In this document: piece by piece, positions 34,233 to 43,733 of the stretch
Layout: each line of letters begins with the position of its first letter
Position numbering within the stretch: the stretch's first letter is position 1
DNA from: Fibrobacter succinogenes
Lineage (GTDB): Bacteria > Fibrobacterota > Fibrobacteria > Fibrobacterales > Fibrobacteraceae
Assembly (NCBI RefSeq): GCF_902779965.1
Contig: NZ_CACZDK010000010.1
Location: 1-64,000, forward strand
Direction: 5' to 3'
Length of the DNA stretch: 64,000 bases
The notes under the pieces: generated by a model
Databases searched by the model: none
What the model was told of the DNA's origin: nothing
Seen by the model: the letters and a program-made list of their open reading frames with translations, nothing else
Program-made: the position numbers and the translations under genes

Positions 34233-34853
34233 TTAGTTGGCAGCCGGAGCAGCAGCGGCAGCTTCAGCAGCCGGAGCAGCAGCAGCGTCCTTCTTCTTAG
34301 ACTTAGAAGAAATTGAGAAGATAACGGTACGCGGAACAGAAGCGAGCTGAACGCCTTCCGGAAGCTTGAAGTCCTTAGCGTAGAAGGTCACGTTCGTTTC
34401 GAAGTTGGAGATATCCAATTCGAGAACAGACGGGATGCAAGCCGGCTTAGCAGCGAGCATGAGGTAACGAGCTTCCTGAGAGAAGATACCACCCTGAGTC
34501 TTAACACCAACCGGGAGACCGGAGAGCTTGACCGGGATACGAACCTTCACGAATTCGTCATCAGCGATCTTGATGAAGTCAACGTGAGTGATCTTCTGGG
34601 TGATAGCGTCCTTCTGGACACTGTAGACGATAGCCGGATTGCCAGCCTTGCCGTCGATTTCGAGGTCAAGAAGCGTGTAACGCTTGCCCGGAGCAAGAAC
34701 CTTGCGGAGGTCGATTTCGCTTACTGCAATGTTCTTAGCTTCGATACCCTTACCATAATAGACGGCCGGAATCTGACCAGCCTTACGCAAACGAGCGTTT
34801 TCGCGGTTTGCACCTAGCACTCTCGAGGTAGCCTTGAGCGTTGTGAGTTCCAT
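34233..34853 (-). CDS. rplY: 50S ribosomal protein bL25 (Ctc type, long form)
   Basis: The 206-residue protein binds 5S rRNA. The N-terminal domain begins with LTTLKATSRVLGANRENARLRKAGQIPAVYYG. The TL5/Ctc C-terminal beta domain (about 95-185) follows, with HVDFIKIADDEFVKVRIPV at the junction and a final Ala/Pro-rich tail. It is the long Ctc form rather than the 94-residue E. coli form. A terminator follows; tRNA-Gln lies just upstream on the same strand. Confidence 0.93.
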   Translation of the reverse strand: MELTTLKATSRVLGANRENARLRKAGQIPAVYYGKGIEAKNIAVSEIDLRKVLAPGKRYTLLDLEIDGKAGNPAIVYSVQKDAITQKITHVDFIKIADDEFVKVRIPVKLSGLPVGVKTQGGIFSQEARYLMLAAKPACIPSVLELDISNFETNVTFYAKDFKLPEGVQLASVPRTVIFSISSKSKKKDAAAAPAAEAAAAAPAAN

Positions 34854-34884
34854 TGTATTATCTCCATTAGATAAAAAAAATTCA

Positions 34885-34956
34885 TTGGGGTAGCTGGACT
34901 CGAACCAACGAATAACGGAATCAAAATCCGTTGTCTTACCACTTGACGATACCCCA
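34885..34956 (-). tRNA. tRNA-Gln (UUG)
   Basis: The cloverleaf reads from TGGGGTA (acceptor) to TACCCCA with discriminator A. The anticodon stem ACGGA/TCCGT encloses the loop TTTTGAT with anticodon UUG. The T arm carries GGTTCGAGTCC. The CCA end is not encoded. It lies 31 bases upstream of the bL25 start codon on the same strand. Confidence 0.95.
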
Positions 34957-35045
34957 ATGGTGCGACAAAGATAGTAAAAAAATCTCTTTTGTCAAAGATA
35001 AATGCCTAAAAATTTTCAAAAAAAAAGAGCATTTTACAGAAATTT

Positions 35046-35115
35046 AGTTACTAGCTAATAGTTAGTAGTTACTAGAGGCTCTTTAGTTACTAGATACTAG
35101 TTAATAGTTACTAGA
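35046..35115. repeat. Heptamer array of the TTACTAG type
   Basis: Units TTACTAG, CTAATAG, TTAGTAG, TTACTAG and, after a short gap, TTACTAG, ATACTAG, TTAATAG, TTACTAG, all 7 bases long. A second array of the same type is at about 44970-45001. Together with the next element it fills the 340-base gap 34957-35296, which holds no gene. Confidence 0.8.
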
Positions 35116-35187
35116 AAGAATCTTGCTGTAAAGTTCTAGTAACTTGCAACTTAGATTTTTTAACTGTGGCTCCGCCACCTACATAAG

Positions 35188-35265
35188 GTCATCCTCGCGA
35201 AGCGAGGATCCATACAATTCCAATTGCACTTACAGGATGTATGGATTCTCCTAGCGGAGAATGAC
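35188..35265. repeat. 78-bp inverted dispersed repeat
   Basis: GTCATCCTCGCGAAGCGAGG...CCATACA at the left mirrors TGTATGG...CTCCTAGCGGAGAATGAC at the right, so it can fold into a long hairpin. Mini-hairpins of the GTGGCTCCGCCAC type flank it. Confidence 0.75.
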
Positions 35266-35296
35266 TAGAGCCAACTCTTAACTGCGGCACCGTTGC

Positions 35297-36208
35297 CTAC
35301 CGGTGCCAGAATTTCGTCACGGTCTGGTAGCGAGAAATCGGCTTTAGTGCTGCGTCTGCCTTTTCAGCAAGTTCCTTGGTCTTGAAAATTCCGAAAACAG
35401 ACGCCCCCGAACCGGACATCAAGGCGACATCGGCTCCAAGTTCAATGAACTTTTGCTTCATCTCGGCGACAAGCGGGTGCGTCGGGAAAACGGAAATTTC
35501 AAAAGCGTTGAAACAAGAATCCGATTGCAAGAAGAGCGGTGCTGCGGACTCGGACGGAGCTGAAGTCGACGCACCAGAAGACTGCGCGGCTTTTGAAGTG
35601 TTCCATGCCGTCTTGTACTGTTCCCAGCGGTCCGGGCCAGATTTCGGGACTCCGGCATAGGCATCTTTCGTCGGGACGGAATCCAGCGGAGTCGCAATCA
35701 GGAGTGCGGCACCTTCAGGCAATTCCAGCGGTTCCACAAACGTCAGGCGCTCACCGATACCTTCGGCAAAAGCAGTACCACCGCGAACGAGGAACGGCAC
35801 ATCGGCTCCAAGACGGGCACCGATGGATTCCAAAGTTTCAAACGGGAGGTTCAAGTTCCACAAGTTGTTGAGCAAGCGAAGCGTTGCCGCGGCATCTGCA
35901 CTGCCACCACCAAGGCCCGCCCCCAGCGGCATAACCTTCGTGAGGTGGATGTCGGCACCAAGAGCGCAATTGGCATACTCCTTGAGCGCTTTCGCCGCCT
36001 TGAACACGAGATCCGATTCTAACGGATAGTTCTGCGGTTCGTTATAGGTCAGGTGTATTTCGCCATCTTCGCGAAGCGTCGCTTCGACAGTATCACCCGC
36101 ATCAACCGTCTGGAAAACAGTCCCCAAATCGTGGTAACCATCTTCACGTTTGCGGATGACATCGAGAAATAAATTGATCTTTGCTGGAGCGTATTCTTTC
36201 ATAGTCAT
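35297..36208 (-). CDS. ispE: 4-diphosphocytidyl-2-C-methyl-D-erythritol kinase
   Basis: The 303-residue GHMP kinase of the MEP isoprenoid pathway. Motifs are YAPAKINLFLDVIRKREDGYHDL at the N-terminus, the ATP-binding MPLGAGLGGGSADAAA (about 92-107), LGADVPFLVRGG and the C-terminal MSGSGASVFGIF. Residues about 200-225 form a Ser/Ala-rich low-complexity insert (SSGASTSAPSESAAP) not usual for IspE. The ATG at 36208 is used; 36202 is possible. Confidence 0.95.
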   Translation of the reverse strand: MTMKEYAPAKINLFLDVIRKREDGYHDLGTVFQTVDAGDTVEATLREDGEIHLTYNEPQNYPLESDLVFKAAKALKEYANCALGADIHLTKVMPLGAGLGGGSADAAATLRLLNNLWNLNLPFETLESIGARLGADVPFLVRGGTAFAEGIGERLTFVEPLELPEGAALLIATPLDSVPTKDAYAGVPKSGPDRWEQYKTAWNTSKAAQSSGASTSAPSESAAPLFLQSDSCFNAFEISVFPTHPLVAEMKQKFIELGADVALMSGSGASVFGIFKTKELAEKADAALKPISRYQTVTKFWHR

Positions 36209-36211
36209 TGG

Positions 36212-36378
36212 TCAATAGTCAATAGTTGGTAGAGCTTAGATAGATTGCCGCGCTTCGCTCGCAATGACGTGGGAGCCGAATACAGCGACAAGTTTACTTG
36301 TTCATTGTTGAGGCGAACCAGTCATGCGCTCTGCGCAATAACGTTTTTCTAAGTTCTAAGTTCTAAGCTCTAAGTTCT
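36212..36378. repeat. Repeat-filled gap between ftsK and ispE
   Basis: GTCAATA heptamers (36214-36230), an inverted TCATTGCGAGC-type element (GATTGCCGCGCTTCGCTCGC near 36242), CAAGTTTACTTG, then TTCTAAG heptamers (four units, about 36349-36376). Confidence 0.7.
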
Positions 36379-36381
36379 TCT

Positions 36382-39300
36382 TTATCCAAATCTCCCGGAG
36401 CGTTCGAGTTGCATAAGTTCGTCCATTCCGATAAGCATGGCTCGCGGTTTCGAATTGCCCTTGCTGGGGCCGCACACGCCAAGGCCATAAAGCTGGTCCA
36501 CAATCTTCCCTGCTCGGCTGTAGCCCACACTAAAGTGGCGCTGTACCGCCGAAGTCGATAGACCGTTCACGCTAATCGCCCACTGCGCGACCTCGAACAA
36601 AAGCTTGTCCAACTTTTCGTTTTTCAGCGAACCGCCGCCTTCGTCGTCGCCATCTTCGCCGCCCGAGACATCGAACGATTCCACCTGCGGGTAGAACACG
36701 TTCTGGTCGGAGCAGGCATCGGCCAAGCGTTCGGCTTCTTCGTCGCTCAAGAACGCCCCATGCACGCGTACCGGATCAGGGTCGTTCACAGCCTTGTAAA
36801 GCATATCGCCACGCCCGAGAAGTTTTTCTGCACCGGCATGGTCCATGACAGTGCGGGCGTCAATCTGCGATGCCACCTTGAAGCTGATTCGAGTCGGCAA
36901 GTTCGCCTTGATGATACCCGTAATGACCTTCACGGACGGACGCTGTGTCGCCAGCACCAAGTGAATACCCACGGCACGAGCCTTAGCCGCCAAGCGGGCC
37001 ACAGACTTTTCGATTTCCTTGCCAGCAACCATCATAAGGTCCGCCATTTCGTCGATAATCACGACGATAAACGCCATGCGATGGCCGCGATCTTCTTCAG
37101 GAACTTCATCCGGCAATTCACCCGCTTCGAACTTTGCATTAAAGCCGCCGATATTACGCACCTTTGCTGATGCCAAAACTTCGGTACGGCGGTCCATCTC
37201 GTAACAAAGCCACTGGAGCGCCTGGATTGCAATTTCAGGCTTTGTAATGACAGGCGCCAAGAGGTGCGGGATGTTTTCGTACATCTTGAGTTCCACGGCC
37301 TTCGGGTCCACAAGAATCATGCGGAGTTCATCCGGAGTCTTGCTGAAGAGCATGGATGCCATGAGGGCGTTAATGCAAACGGACTTACCAGAACCCGTCT
37401 GACCAGCAATAAGCAAGTGCGGAGCCTTTGCCAAATCCATCGTGAACGATTCGCCCGTAATATCCTTGCCAAGCGCCACGAGAATCTTGTCCGGAGCGGG
37501 CTTGAACTTTTCACTCAGGAACACATCGCGGCAGAACACGGTCTGGAACTTGCGATTCGGGATTTCCACGCCAACCGCAGCCTTGCCAGGAATCGGCGCC
37601 AAAATGCGGATTGATGAAACCTTGAGCGGGAGCGCCAAGTCTTCTTGCAACGCCGAGAAGCGGCTCACCTTCACGCCCGGACCCGGTTCTACTTCAAAAC
37701 GAGTAATCATCGGACCCGTTTCGCAACCGATCACGCGGCCTTTCACCTTGAAGTTTTCCAGCTTTTCTTCGAGCATCTTTCCGATGGCATTCAGCTCTTC
37801 TTCGGTGTAATCCGCCGTCTGCACTTCGTGCGTGTCGAGAATCTTTGCAATTTCGGGAACTTGATATTTGTCATAAGAAGCCGCCGGAGCAGCAGGAATT
37901 TGAGCAGATTGAACAGCCTTCGCTGCCGGGCGCGCATTTCCGCCAACATTTCCACCAACATTCCCGCCAGCACTTCCGCGGCCACCTCGTCCACCCTGCG
38001 CACTTGGAATCGGTTCTTCGAATTCCGGTTCCTCGCCCACTTCATCCGCAGTCACAACTACAGGCGCAAAAGTTTCATCATCTTCAACAGCTGGGCTCCC
38101 CGGGAAATCTTCGATACGGGCACCATCGCCACCCAAAAGGTCTTCGGCATGGATTGCAGCACGAGTTTCAACAGAATCCGAAAGCGTCGCATCGCGCACC
38201 ACCGTATTCACACTCGTTTGCGATTTCGCAGATGGCGGCACATCAACATGACCAACAACAGTCCGTTCTGCCGTGCGACGAGTAGCCTCGTTCGCAGCAG
38301 CCATCTTTGCTTTCGCAGCGGCGTCCCCCCCAGCCTGAGCACCTGCATTTGCAGCTGTCACCGCCTCCAAAGTTTCCGCATCGCCGTTACGGCGCACGTC
38401 ACCTTTCACCTTCATCCGTCCGCCATGCCCCTTTTCCCAATCAATCATGTCGCGGGCACGGCGAAGCGCACTGATGCGTTCCTTGATTTCCAAAATCTGG
38501 AGCGCATTCATGTGGCGTTCATTCAAGCGCAATTCTTCTTCCAAACGGCGAATTTCAGGATCTTCGTAAACTCCATCGCCCAAAGTCTCCTCACCCGCAA
38601 CAGGTTGTGCACTATGCGGATCTCCAGGCATCATTCCGTTCGCAACAGCAGCGGCATTTTCATTACCGCCCATAGCGGCAGCCCCAGCAACATTCCCCGG
38701 CAAAGCGTTCCCGGCATACTGCTTAAGTCCAAAAGCATCGTTCCCCACTTGCGTTTGCATATCCGAGCGGCTTACATCCAATTCATCCGTGAGCCAGTTA
38801 TGGCGGCCGTTAAACGGCTCGACCTTCCCGCGCCTGCGCATTTTCACGGAATCGGGAACAAAAATCATCGTCTCGTCTTCCATCACGACACCGCGGCGAA
38901 GCGTCTTTTTCTCGGACTCTTTCTTATCGTTCTTCACCGCTGGGACTTCAACTGTTTCGACCTCAATCGGCGCCATCGAGCGGCGCTGTCCAAAAACGCC
39001 ACTCACATATCGCATCGTCTGCGCCACAAACTTAAAATGCCTCGGACGCACACCGAACGAAAGCACAAGAATCAAAGCAAACGCCACCACAAGCAAGATT
39101 AGCGGAGCGACAAACGAAACACGCCCAAACACGGGAATCGCCAAATTCTGCAAAAAGAACTCGCCCAAAACGCCACCGCTCATCGAAAGCGCATCGTTCG
39201 AAACATTCTTTACGCCAAAATTCTTGAGCGACATAAGAAACGATACATTCACAACAAGCAAACTTACGCCCACCGCAAAGCGCAGCAACTTCGGTCGCAA

Positions 39301-39606
39301 CGAAGCAACCGCAATGAAAAGTCCCCAAAGGATTAGCGATGCCGTAAAAACGACAACCGCCACACGTCCAAACAGGAACGTCATAAAACTTGGATATATA
39401 ACGCCAAAATAATGGCCTAGCCAGTTTTCAGTTTCGCCAACAATCGAAATCGTGACGCATCCAAGCAACAGGATTACGCCCGCAAGCAAAACCATATAGC
39501 CCACCATCATCGTAATAAAGTACGAATCCGGCTCCTGAATTTCCTTTTTCGGTTCAACCTTGGGCTTTTTTGTTTTCTTAACAGTTTTTTTCTTTTGAAC
39601 AGCCAA
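36382..39606 (-). CDS. ftsK: FtsK/SpoIIIE DNA translocase
   Basis: The 1074-residue product moves chromosome ends through the division septum. Four hydrophobic segments lie in the first ~190 residues. A long, low-complexity linker (about 230-580) includes Gly/Asn repeats such as GGNVGGNVGGN. The motor has Walker A AGQTGSGKS (about 735), MILVDPKAVELKMY, Walker B VVIIDEMADLMMV and LATQRPSVKVITG. The C-terminal gamma winged helix is seen in STSAVQRHFSVGYSRAGKIVDQL. I place the start at the TTG at 39606 because GAGGAG then has correct spacing; a GTG at 39612 is too close to it. Confidence 0.95.
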   Translation of the reverse strand: MAVQKKKTVKKTKKPKVEPKKEIQEPDSYFITMMVGYMVLLAGVILLLGCVTISIVGETENWLGHYFGVIYPSFMTFLFGRVAVVVFTASLILWGLFIAVASLRPKLLRFAVGVSLLVVNVSFLMSLKNFGVKNVSNDALSMSGGVLGEFFLQNLAIPVFGRVSFVAPLILLVVAFALILVLSFGVRPRHFKFVAQTMRYVSGVFGQRRSMAPIEVETVEVPAVKNDKKESEKKTLRRGVVMEDETMIFVPDSVKMRRRGKVEPFNGRHNWLTDELDVSRSDMQTQVGNDAFGLKQYAGNALPGNVAGAAAMGGNENAAAVANGMMPGDPHSAQPVAGEETLGDGVYEDPEIRRLEEELRLNERHMNALQILEIKERISALRRARDMIDWEKGHGGRMKVKGDVRRNGDAETLEAVTAANAGAQAGGDAAAKAKMAAANEATRRTAERTVVGHVDVPPSAKSQTSVNTVVRDATLSDSVETRAAIHAEDLLGGDGARIEDFPGSPAVEDDETFAPVVVTADEVGEEPEFEEPIPSAQGGRGGRGSAGGNVGGNVGGNARPAAKAVQSAQIPAAPAASYDKYQVPEIAKILDTHEVQTADYTEEELNAIGKMLEEKLENFKVKGRVIGCETGPMITRFEVEPGPGVKVSRFSALQEDLALPLKVSSIRILAPIPGKAAVGVEIPNRKFQTVFCRDVFLSEKFKPAPDKILVALGKDITGESFTMDLAKAPHLLIAGQTGSGKSVCINALMASMLFSKTPDELRMILVDPKAVELKMYENIPHLLAPVITKPEIAIQALQWLCYEMDRRTEVLASAKVRNIGGFNAKFEAGELPDEVPEEDRGHRMAFIVVIIDEMADLMMVAGKEIEKSVARLAAKARAVGIHLVLATQRPSVKVITGIIKANLPTRISFKVASQIDARTVMDHAGAEKLLGRGDMLYKAVNDPDPVRVHGAFLSDEEAERLADACSDQNVFYPQVESFDVSGGEDGDDEGGGSLKNEKLDKLLFEVAQWAISVNGLSTSAVQRHFSVGYSRAGKIVDQLYGLGVCGPSKGNSKPRAMLIGMDELMQLERSGRFG

Positions 39607-39707
39607 AAACACGCTCCTCTATTTACCTTCCAAATATAGTCTATTATCGACCTTAATTTTTGCGCAAAAAATGACACACTTAACTCAATTATTATTTTTT
39701 TTAGGCC

Positions 39708-42700
39708 ATGGCACAAAAAAATTCAAAAGACATAATCACAAAACTGTTTACAGGGGTAACACTTTCGGCAATCGCCGTAATCCTCATTCTTGTCTTCGGA
39801 AATCCACAAAACAACTATACCGCAGAATCAGCAGAAAATATTTTCTATGACCAATTTTTTAAATGGACAACTGCAGTTCAGGATTCCATCATTGTAACGA
39901 CAAAAAGCAAGGGCGACACAGTCTTAGCAATAAAAGATCTTGAAAATTACAGAAAAGAACAAGAGCAAAAAAATGATACCGTCATGGTAAAAGGACACAT
40001 TGATAACAACGATTCAAACATTATTGTCGTTGATATCGATGAAAAATCGTTGCAGCAGCTTGGCAGCTACTACACCTGGGACAGGTCCGTTCATGCCCAA
40101 GTCATCAAGAATTTAAGCGAAGGTGGAGCCGCCGCTGTCGCATTCGATATTCTCTTCAAAGATGCCGACTTCGGAAAAAGAAGAGGAGATCAATGCAACC
40201 AAATTCTCACATCCCTAGATCCTGATACAAGTCATTTTGCCCTTTTTTCTCAAATCCATTCCTATTACAATTTCGACTCCATGCTCGTCGAAGCCACGCG
40301 CAATTCCGGCATTTGTATTGTCAGTTACTTAATGACCAACACTTCGTACTACAAGTACAAAAGCGACTGGTACCCGCTAAGCACATGGGACCGAGCAAAA
40401 AAAATCGGATTCTCTTCAACGTTCCAATTAAACCAAGCTGATAAACCGCAAGACATCGAATCACGCCAGCTACTCGATAATATTTTTCCAGAGCTAGCGA
40501 ATGCTGGGGTCAGACTAGGAGCCGTAAACGCCTACCCCGACAACGATGGCATCGTTCGCCGTGTCAATATGTTGTACAAATTCCCGTTCGTACAAGACGA
40601 CAAACTTGCCCCCCAGCGAATTTATTCCACGCTTTCGCTGATGACCATATTGCATTTATTTCACAAATCCCCGAAAGACGTCAAAATCAAAATGGGGCAA
40701 TATATCGATATCGGCAAACCTTTCGGAATTTATCGAGACTCTGTGGGCGAATACCATACGACATATCCAAACTTTACGTACCCCATGTTCATCGGTTTGC
40801 GCGACAAGATGAAAGAAATTATGGCTAGCGGTGCAAAAAAAGCAAGCCTCATCGAAACATCTTCAAAAATCACAGCCAGACGAAACAACGAAGGGAATAT
40901 CGTCTTCGATATTTTTGTTGAAGACGACCAAAATTTAAACGACACCCTGTCAAGACTTTTACGAAGAATGCCTATCAGCATTTTTGACAAATTGAAAGAA
41001 AGTGAATCTATCGATCTCGGTCACGGATTCACAATGGCAAAAAGCGAAGATGAAGAAGGCGTTTACATCATCAAAGACAAAGCAGAAAACGAAACCTACA
41101 TTACCCCCAACGTCGTCAAGACTATTCATTTTTACGAGTCTAGCTATCACAAACTCAAAATCGGTGAGCACAAGCATTTATCTCACCACATGAATATCAG
41201 TTACAACAAAGCTAGGAACGAATGGTCTACATCCATCAGCTTTTTCACAAACAAAATTCTTCAAGAAATTTCTAAAGTCAACGATGAAAAAATCAGCAAT
41301 CTAAAGATGGGCGAAGAACTTCGATTTGGCACTTACAAACGTATTCCTATTGACAATCATGGCAAATACCTCATCAAATTCACAGGTCGATTTAACCGAG
41401 TTCTGCCAGAAACTAGAGCGTTCAAGCATATTTCCTATTACGACATTTACAAAGATTCTACAAACATTGATCAATACGCCGGTAAAATATTCATTCTCGG
41501 ATCTTCTGTTTCGGCACTTCTCGATATTGTGAACGGGCCCCACGAAGAAAATCTTCCGGCCATTCTCGTCCATGCCAATATCATCAAAAACATTCTCGAA
41601 GATGACTACATGACCATTCTAAAAGAACAATACCAGAATTATATAGTCATCTTGCTTGCCATTCTTTGCACGTTCATCGGGCTTTACTGCAGAAGTTTCG
41701 TATCGTTAATTAGCGCCATCAGCATCACTATTTTTTACATTCTGTTCGCTTACGTTTGTTTCAGGTACAACCTCTACATCGGCGTATCAAAACAAATATT
41801 AACAATCATTACCACAAACATGTTTGCAATGGTCGTACAGGCCGTCTTCGAAAACAAAGAAAAGCAATTTATCCGAAATACATTCCAGCAATTCTTATCC
41901 GAAGAAGTGATTGAAGAAATCATTCAAAGTGGTGAAATGCCACAGCTCGGTGGACAGGAATCCGTCATCACGGCATATTTCACGGACATCCAGGGATTTT
42001 CAACATTCTCTGAGCAAATTGGCAGCGCAGATCAGCTCGTTAAACTGCTAAACGAATATTTGACCGTCATGACCGATGTTCTTAAGATTAAGAACAAAGG
42101 AACTCTAGACAAATACGAAGGCGATGCCATTATCGCATTTTTCGGTGCGCCAAGACCATACGAAGACCACGCCAAACGTGCCTGCGATACCGCCCTCGAT
42201 ATGCAAAGCAACCTTTTGGAACTCCGCAAAAAATGGATTAGCGAAGGCAACAAATGGCCCAAAGTGGTGCACGAAATGCACATGCGAATCGGCATTAATA
42301 CAGGTAACATAGTGACTGGATTCATGGGCACAACCACACGAAAAGACTATACCATGATGGGCGACGAAGTGAACCTCGCTGCACGTCTTGAAAGCATAGC
42401 CAAGCAATACGGAGCCTACATTCACGTGTGCAAGAATACAGTCGATCAACTGATAGAACAAAAAATTGACGGGCTGTACATTTTCCGTTCCCTCGACATT
42501 ATCCGCGTTGTCGGTAAAGATGAACCTGTTGAAACATTTGAACTTTTGGCATACGCTAGCGATGACAACGCCATGGTTTTGGAAAAGCTGGTATCCATTT
42601 GGAAACCGGCTCGTGAAGCATACCTCGCGATGGAATGGGACAAAGCCATAGAACTCTTTACACAATGTCTAGACTTTGAGCCGCATCTTCCCGAACGCGA

Positions 42701-42821
42701 TCCAGGAAGTAAGACATGTCCGAGTCAAGTTTTCATCAAGCGCTGCATCGCCTATAAAGAAAATCCGCCCGCAAAAGCAGGCGAAAAGTGGGATGGCATC
42801 TTTACCGCTACGGAGAAGTAG
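39708..42821 (+). CDS. CHASE2-domain class III adenylate cyclase
   Basis: A 1037-residue membrane sensor. After TM1 (about 17-35) comes a large extracytoplasmic CHASE2 domain (NIIVVDIDEKSLQQLG, GAAAVAFDILF, VRLGAVNAYPDNDGIVRRV). Three close helices follow (about 643-717), then a cytoplasmic cyclase domain (about 750-940): YFTDIQGFSTF and KYEGDAIIAFFGAP give the metal-binding Asp pair, Lys in KYEGD and Asp in RKDYTMMGDEVN suggest adenine selection, and VNLAAR gives the transition-state Asn/Arg. It should make cAMP in response to an outside signal. The sensory domain has an unusually long insert (about 280-560). Confidence 0.9.
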   Translation: MAQKNSKDIITKLFTGVTLSAIAVILILVFGNPQNNYTAESAENIFYDQFFKWTTAVQDSIIVTTKSKGDTVLAIKDLENYRKEQEQKNDTVMVKGHIDNNDSNIIVVDIDEKSLQQLGSYYTWDRSVHAQVIKNLSEGGAAAVAFDILFKDADFGKRRGDQCNQILTSLDPDTSHFALFSQIHSYYNFDSMLVEATRNSGICIVSYLMTNTSYYKYKSDWYPLSTWDRAKKIGFSSTFQLNQADKPQDIESRQLLDNIFPELANAGVRLGAVNAYPDNDGIVRRVNMLYKFPFVQDDKLAPQRIYSTLSLMTILHLFHKSPKDVKIKMGQYIDIGKPFGIYRDSVGEYHTTYPNFTYPMFIGLRDKMKEIMASGAKKASLIETSSKITARRNNEGNIVFDIFVEDDQNLNDTLSRLLRRMPISIFDKLKESESIDLGHGFTMAKSEDEEGVYIIKDKAENETYITPNVVKTIHFYESSYHKLKIGEHKHLSHHMNISYNKARNEWSTSISFFTNKILQEISKVNDEKISNLKMGEELRFGTYKRIPIDNHGKYLIKFTGRFNRVLPETRAFKHISYYDIYKDSTNIDQYAGKIFILGSSVSALLDIVNGPHEENLPAILVHANIIKNILEDDYMTILKEQYQNYIVILLAILCTFIGLYCRSFVSLISAISITIFYILFAYVCFRYNLYIGVSKQILTIITTNMFAMVVQAVFENKEKQFIRNTFQQFLSEEVIEEIIQSGEMPQLGGQESVITAYFTDIQGFSTFSEQIGSADQLVKLLNEYLTVMTDVLKIKNKGTLDKYEGDAIIAFFGAPRPYEDHAKRACDTALDMQSNLLELRKKWISEGNKWPKVVHEMHMRIGINTGNIVTGFMGTTTRKDYTMMGDEVNLAARLESIAKQYGAYIHVCKNTVDQLIEQKIDGLYIFRSLDIIRVVGKDEPVETFELLAYASDDNAMVLEKLVSIWKPAREAYLAMEWDKAIELFTQCLDFEPHLPERDPGSKTCPSQVFIKRCIAYKENPPAKAGEKWDGIFTATEK

Positions 42822-42830
42822 TTGGAGCCC

Positions 42831-42885
42831 TTCGGCAAGCTCAGGAACCTTGTAAGGTTGGTGAGCCTGTCGAACCAAAGTTCTA
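42831..42885. repeat. Second copy of the 60-bp dispersed repeat
   Basis: It contains CCTTCGGCAAGCTCAGGAAC and AAGGTTGGTGAGCCTG, matching the element at 5808-5866 at most positions. It lies between the convergent cyclase and panC genes. Confidence 0.8.
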
Positions 42886-43731
42886 ATTAAGCTCCATGTT
42901 GTCAATGAGGCGCGTCTTGCCGAAGAAAGCAGCGGCCAAGATAACAGCCTTTTCTTCGCCCAAAGCGCCATTGCACTTCTGCAAAGTCTTTTGGCTTGCG
43001 ACTTCAACATACTGCACAACGCCACGAGCAGCCACAATCGACTTCACGACGGTATCGCGAATTTTCGAAACACTGCGTTCGCCCGCTTCGTAAGCAGCCT
43101 TAGCCGCCTTCAAGCCATTGTAAATGCCAAGTGCCTGAGCACGTTCTTCTTCCGTCAAATATTCGTTACGGCTAGAGCGAGCAAGGCCACTTTCTTCACG
43201 AACAATCTTCACGCGATGAATCTTGATGTTAAAGTTCAAGTCCTTCACCATCTTTTCGATCAAGAACACCTGCTGGTAATCCTTTTCGCCAAAGAAGGCA
43301 TCGTTTGCGCCCGAAATCAGGAACAACTTGGAAACGACCGTCAACACACCGCGGAAATGTCCCGGGCGGTAAGCGCCGCAATACATGCTTTCGAGCTGTT
43401 CATCGCGAACAAGCGTCATCGGGTCGCCATCCGGATACATTTCCTGAACAGACGGAGCAAACACGAAGTCCGCGCCAATCGATTCCGCAAGTTTAGCATC
43501 AGCTTCCAAGCGCTTCGGATACTTGTCCAAATCCTCGTTCTTACCGAACTGGATAGGGTTTAAAAACACACTTACAACAGTCACATCGCACTCGCTCACG
43601 GAAGCCTTGATAAGAGCGCCATGACCTTCATGGAGTGCACCCATCGTTGGAACGAGACCGATTCTTTTCCCTTCTTTCGCGAGAGGAGCAAGCGCTTGAC
43701 GTAGGGAATCGATAGACTTAATTATCTGCAT
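42883..43731 (-). CDS. panC: Pantothenate synthetase
   Basis: The 282-residue enzyme condenses pantoate and beta-alanine with ATP. Motifs are VPTMGALHEGHGALI (HIGH-like nucleotide site), VSVFLNPIQFGKNEDLDKYP, FFGEKDYQQVFLI and the SSRNEYL loop. It follows the deoxynucleoside kinase gene by 2 bases in a folK-dNK-panC operon. folK and panC are commonly neighbours in other bacteria because both serve coenzyme synthesis. Confidence 0.96.
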   Translation of the reverse strand: MQIIKSIDSLRQALAPLAKEGKRIGLVPTMGALHEGHGALIKASVSECDVTVVSVFLNPIQFGKNEDLDKYPKRLEADAKLAESIGADFVFAPSVQEMYPDGDPMTLVRDEQLESMYCGAYRPGHFRGVLTVVSKLFLISGANDAFFGEKDYQQVFLIEKMVKDLNFNIKIHRVKIVREESGLARSSRNEYLTEEERAQALGIYNGLKAAKAAYEAGERSVSKIRDTVVKSIVAARGVVQYVEVASQKTLQKCNGALGEEKAVILAAAFFGKTRLIDNMELN

Positions 43732-43733
43732 GA

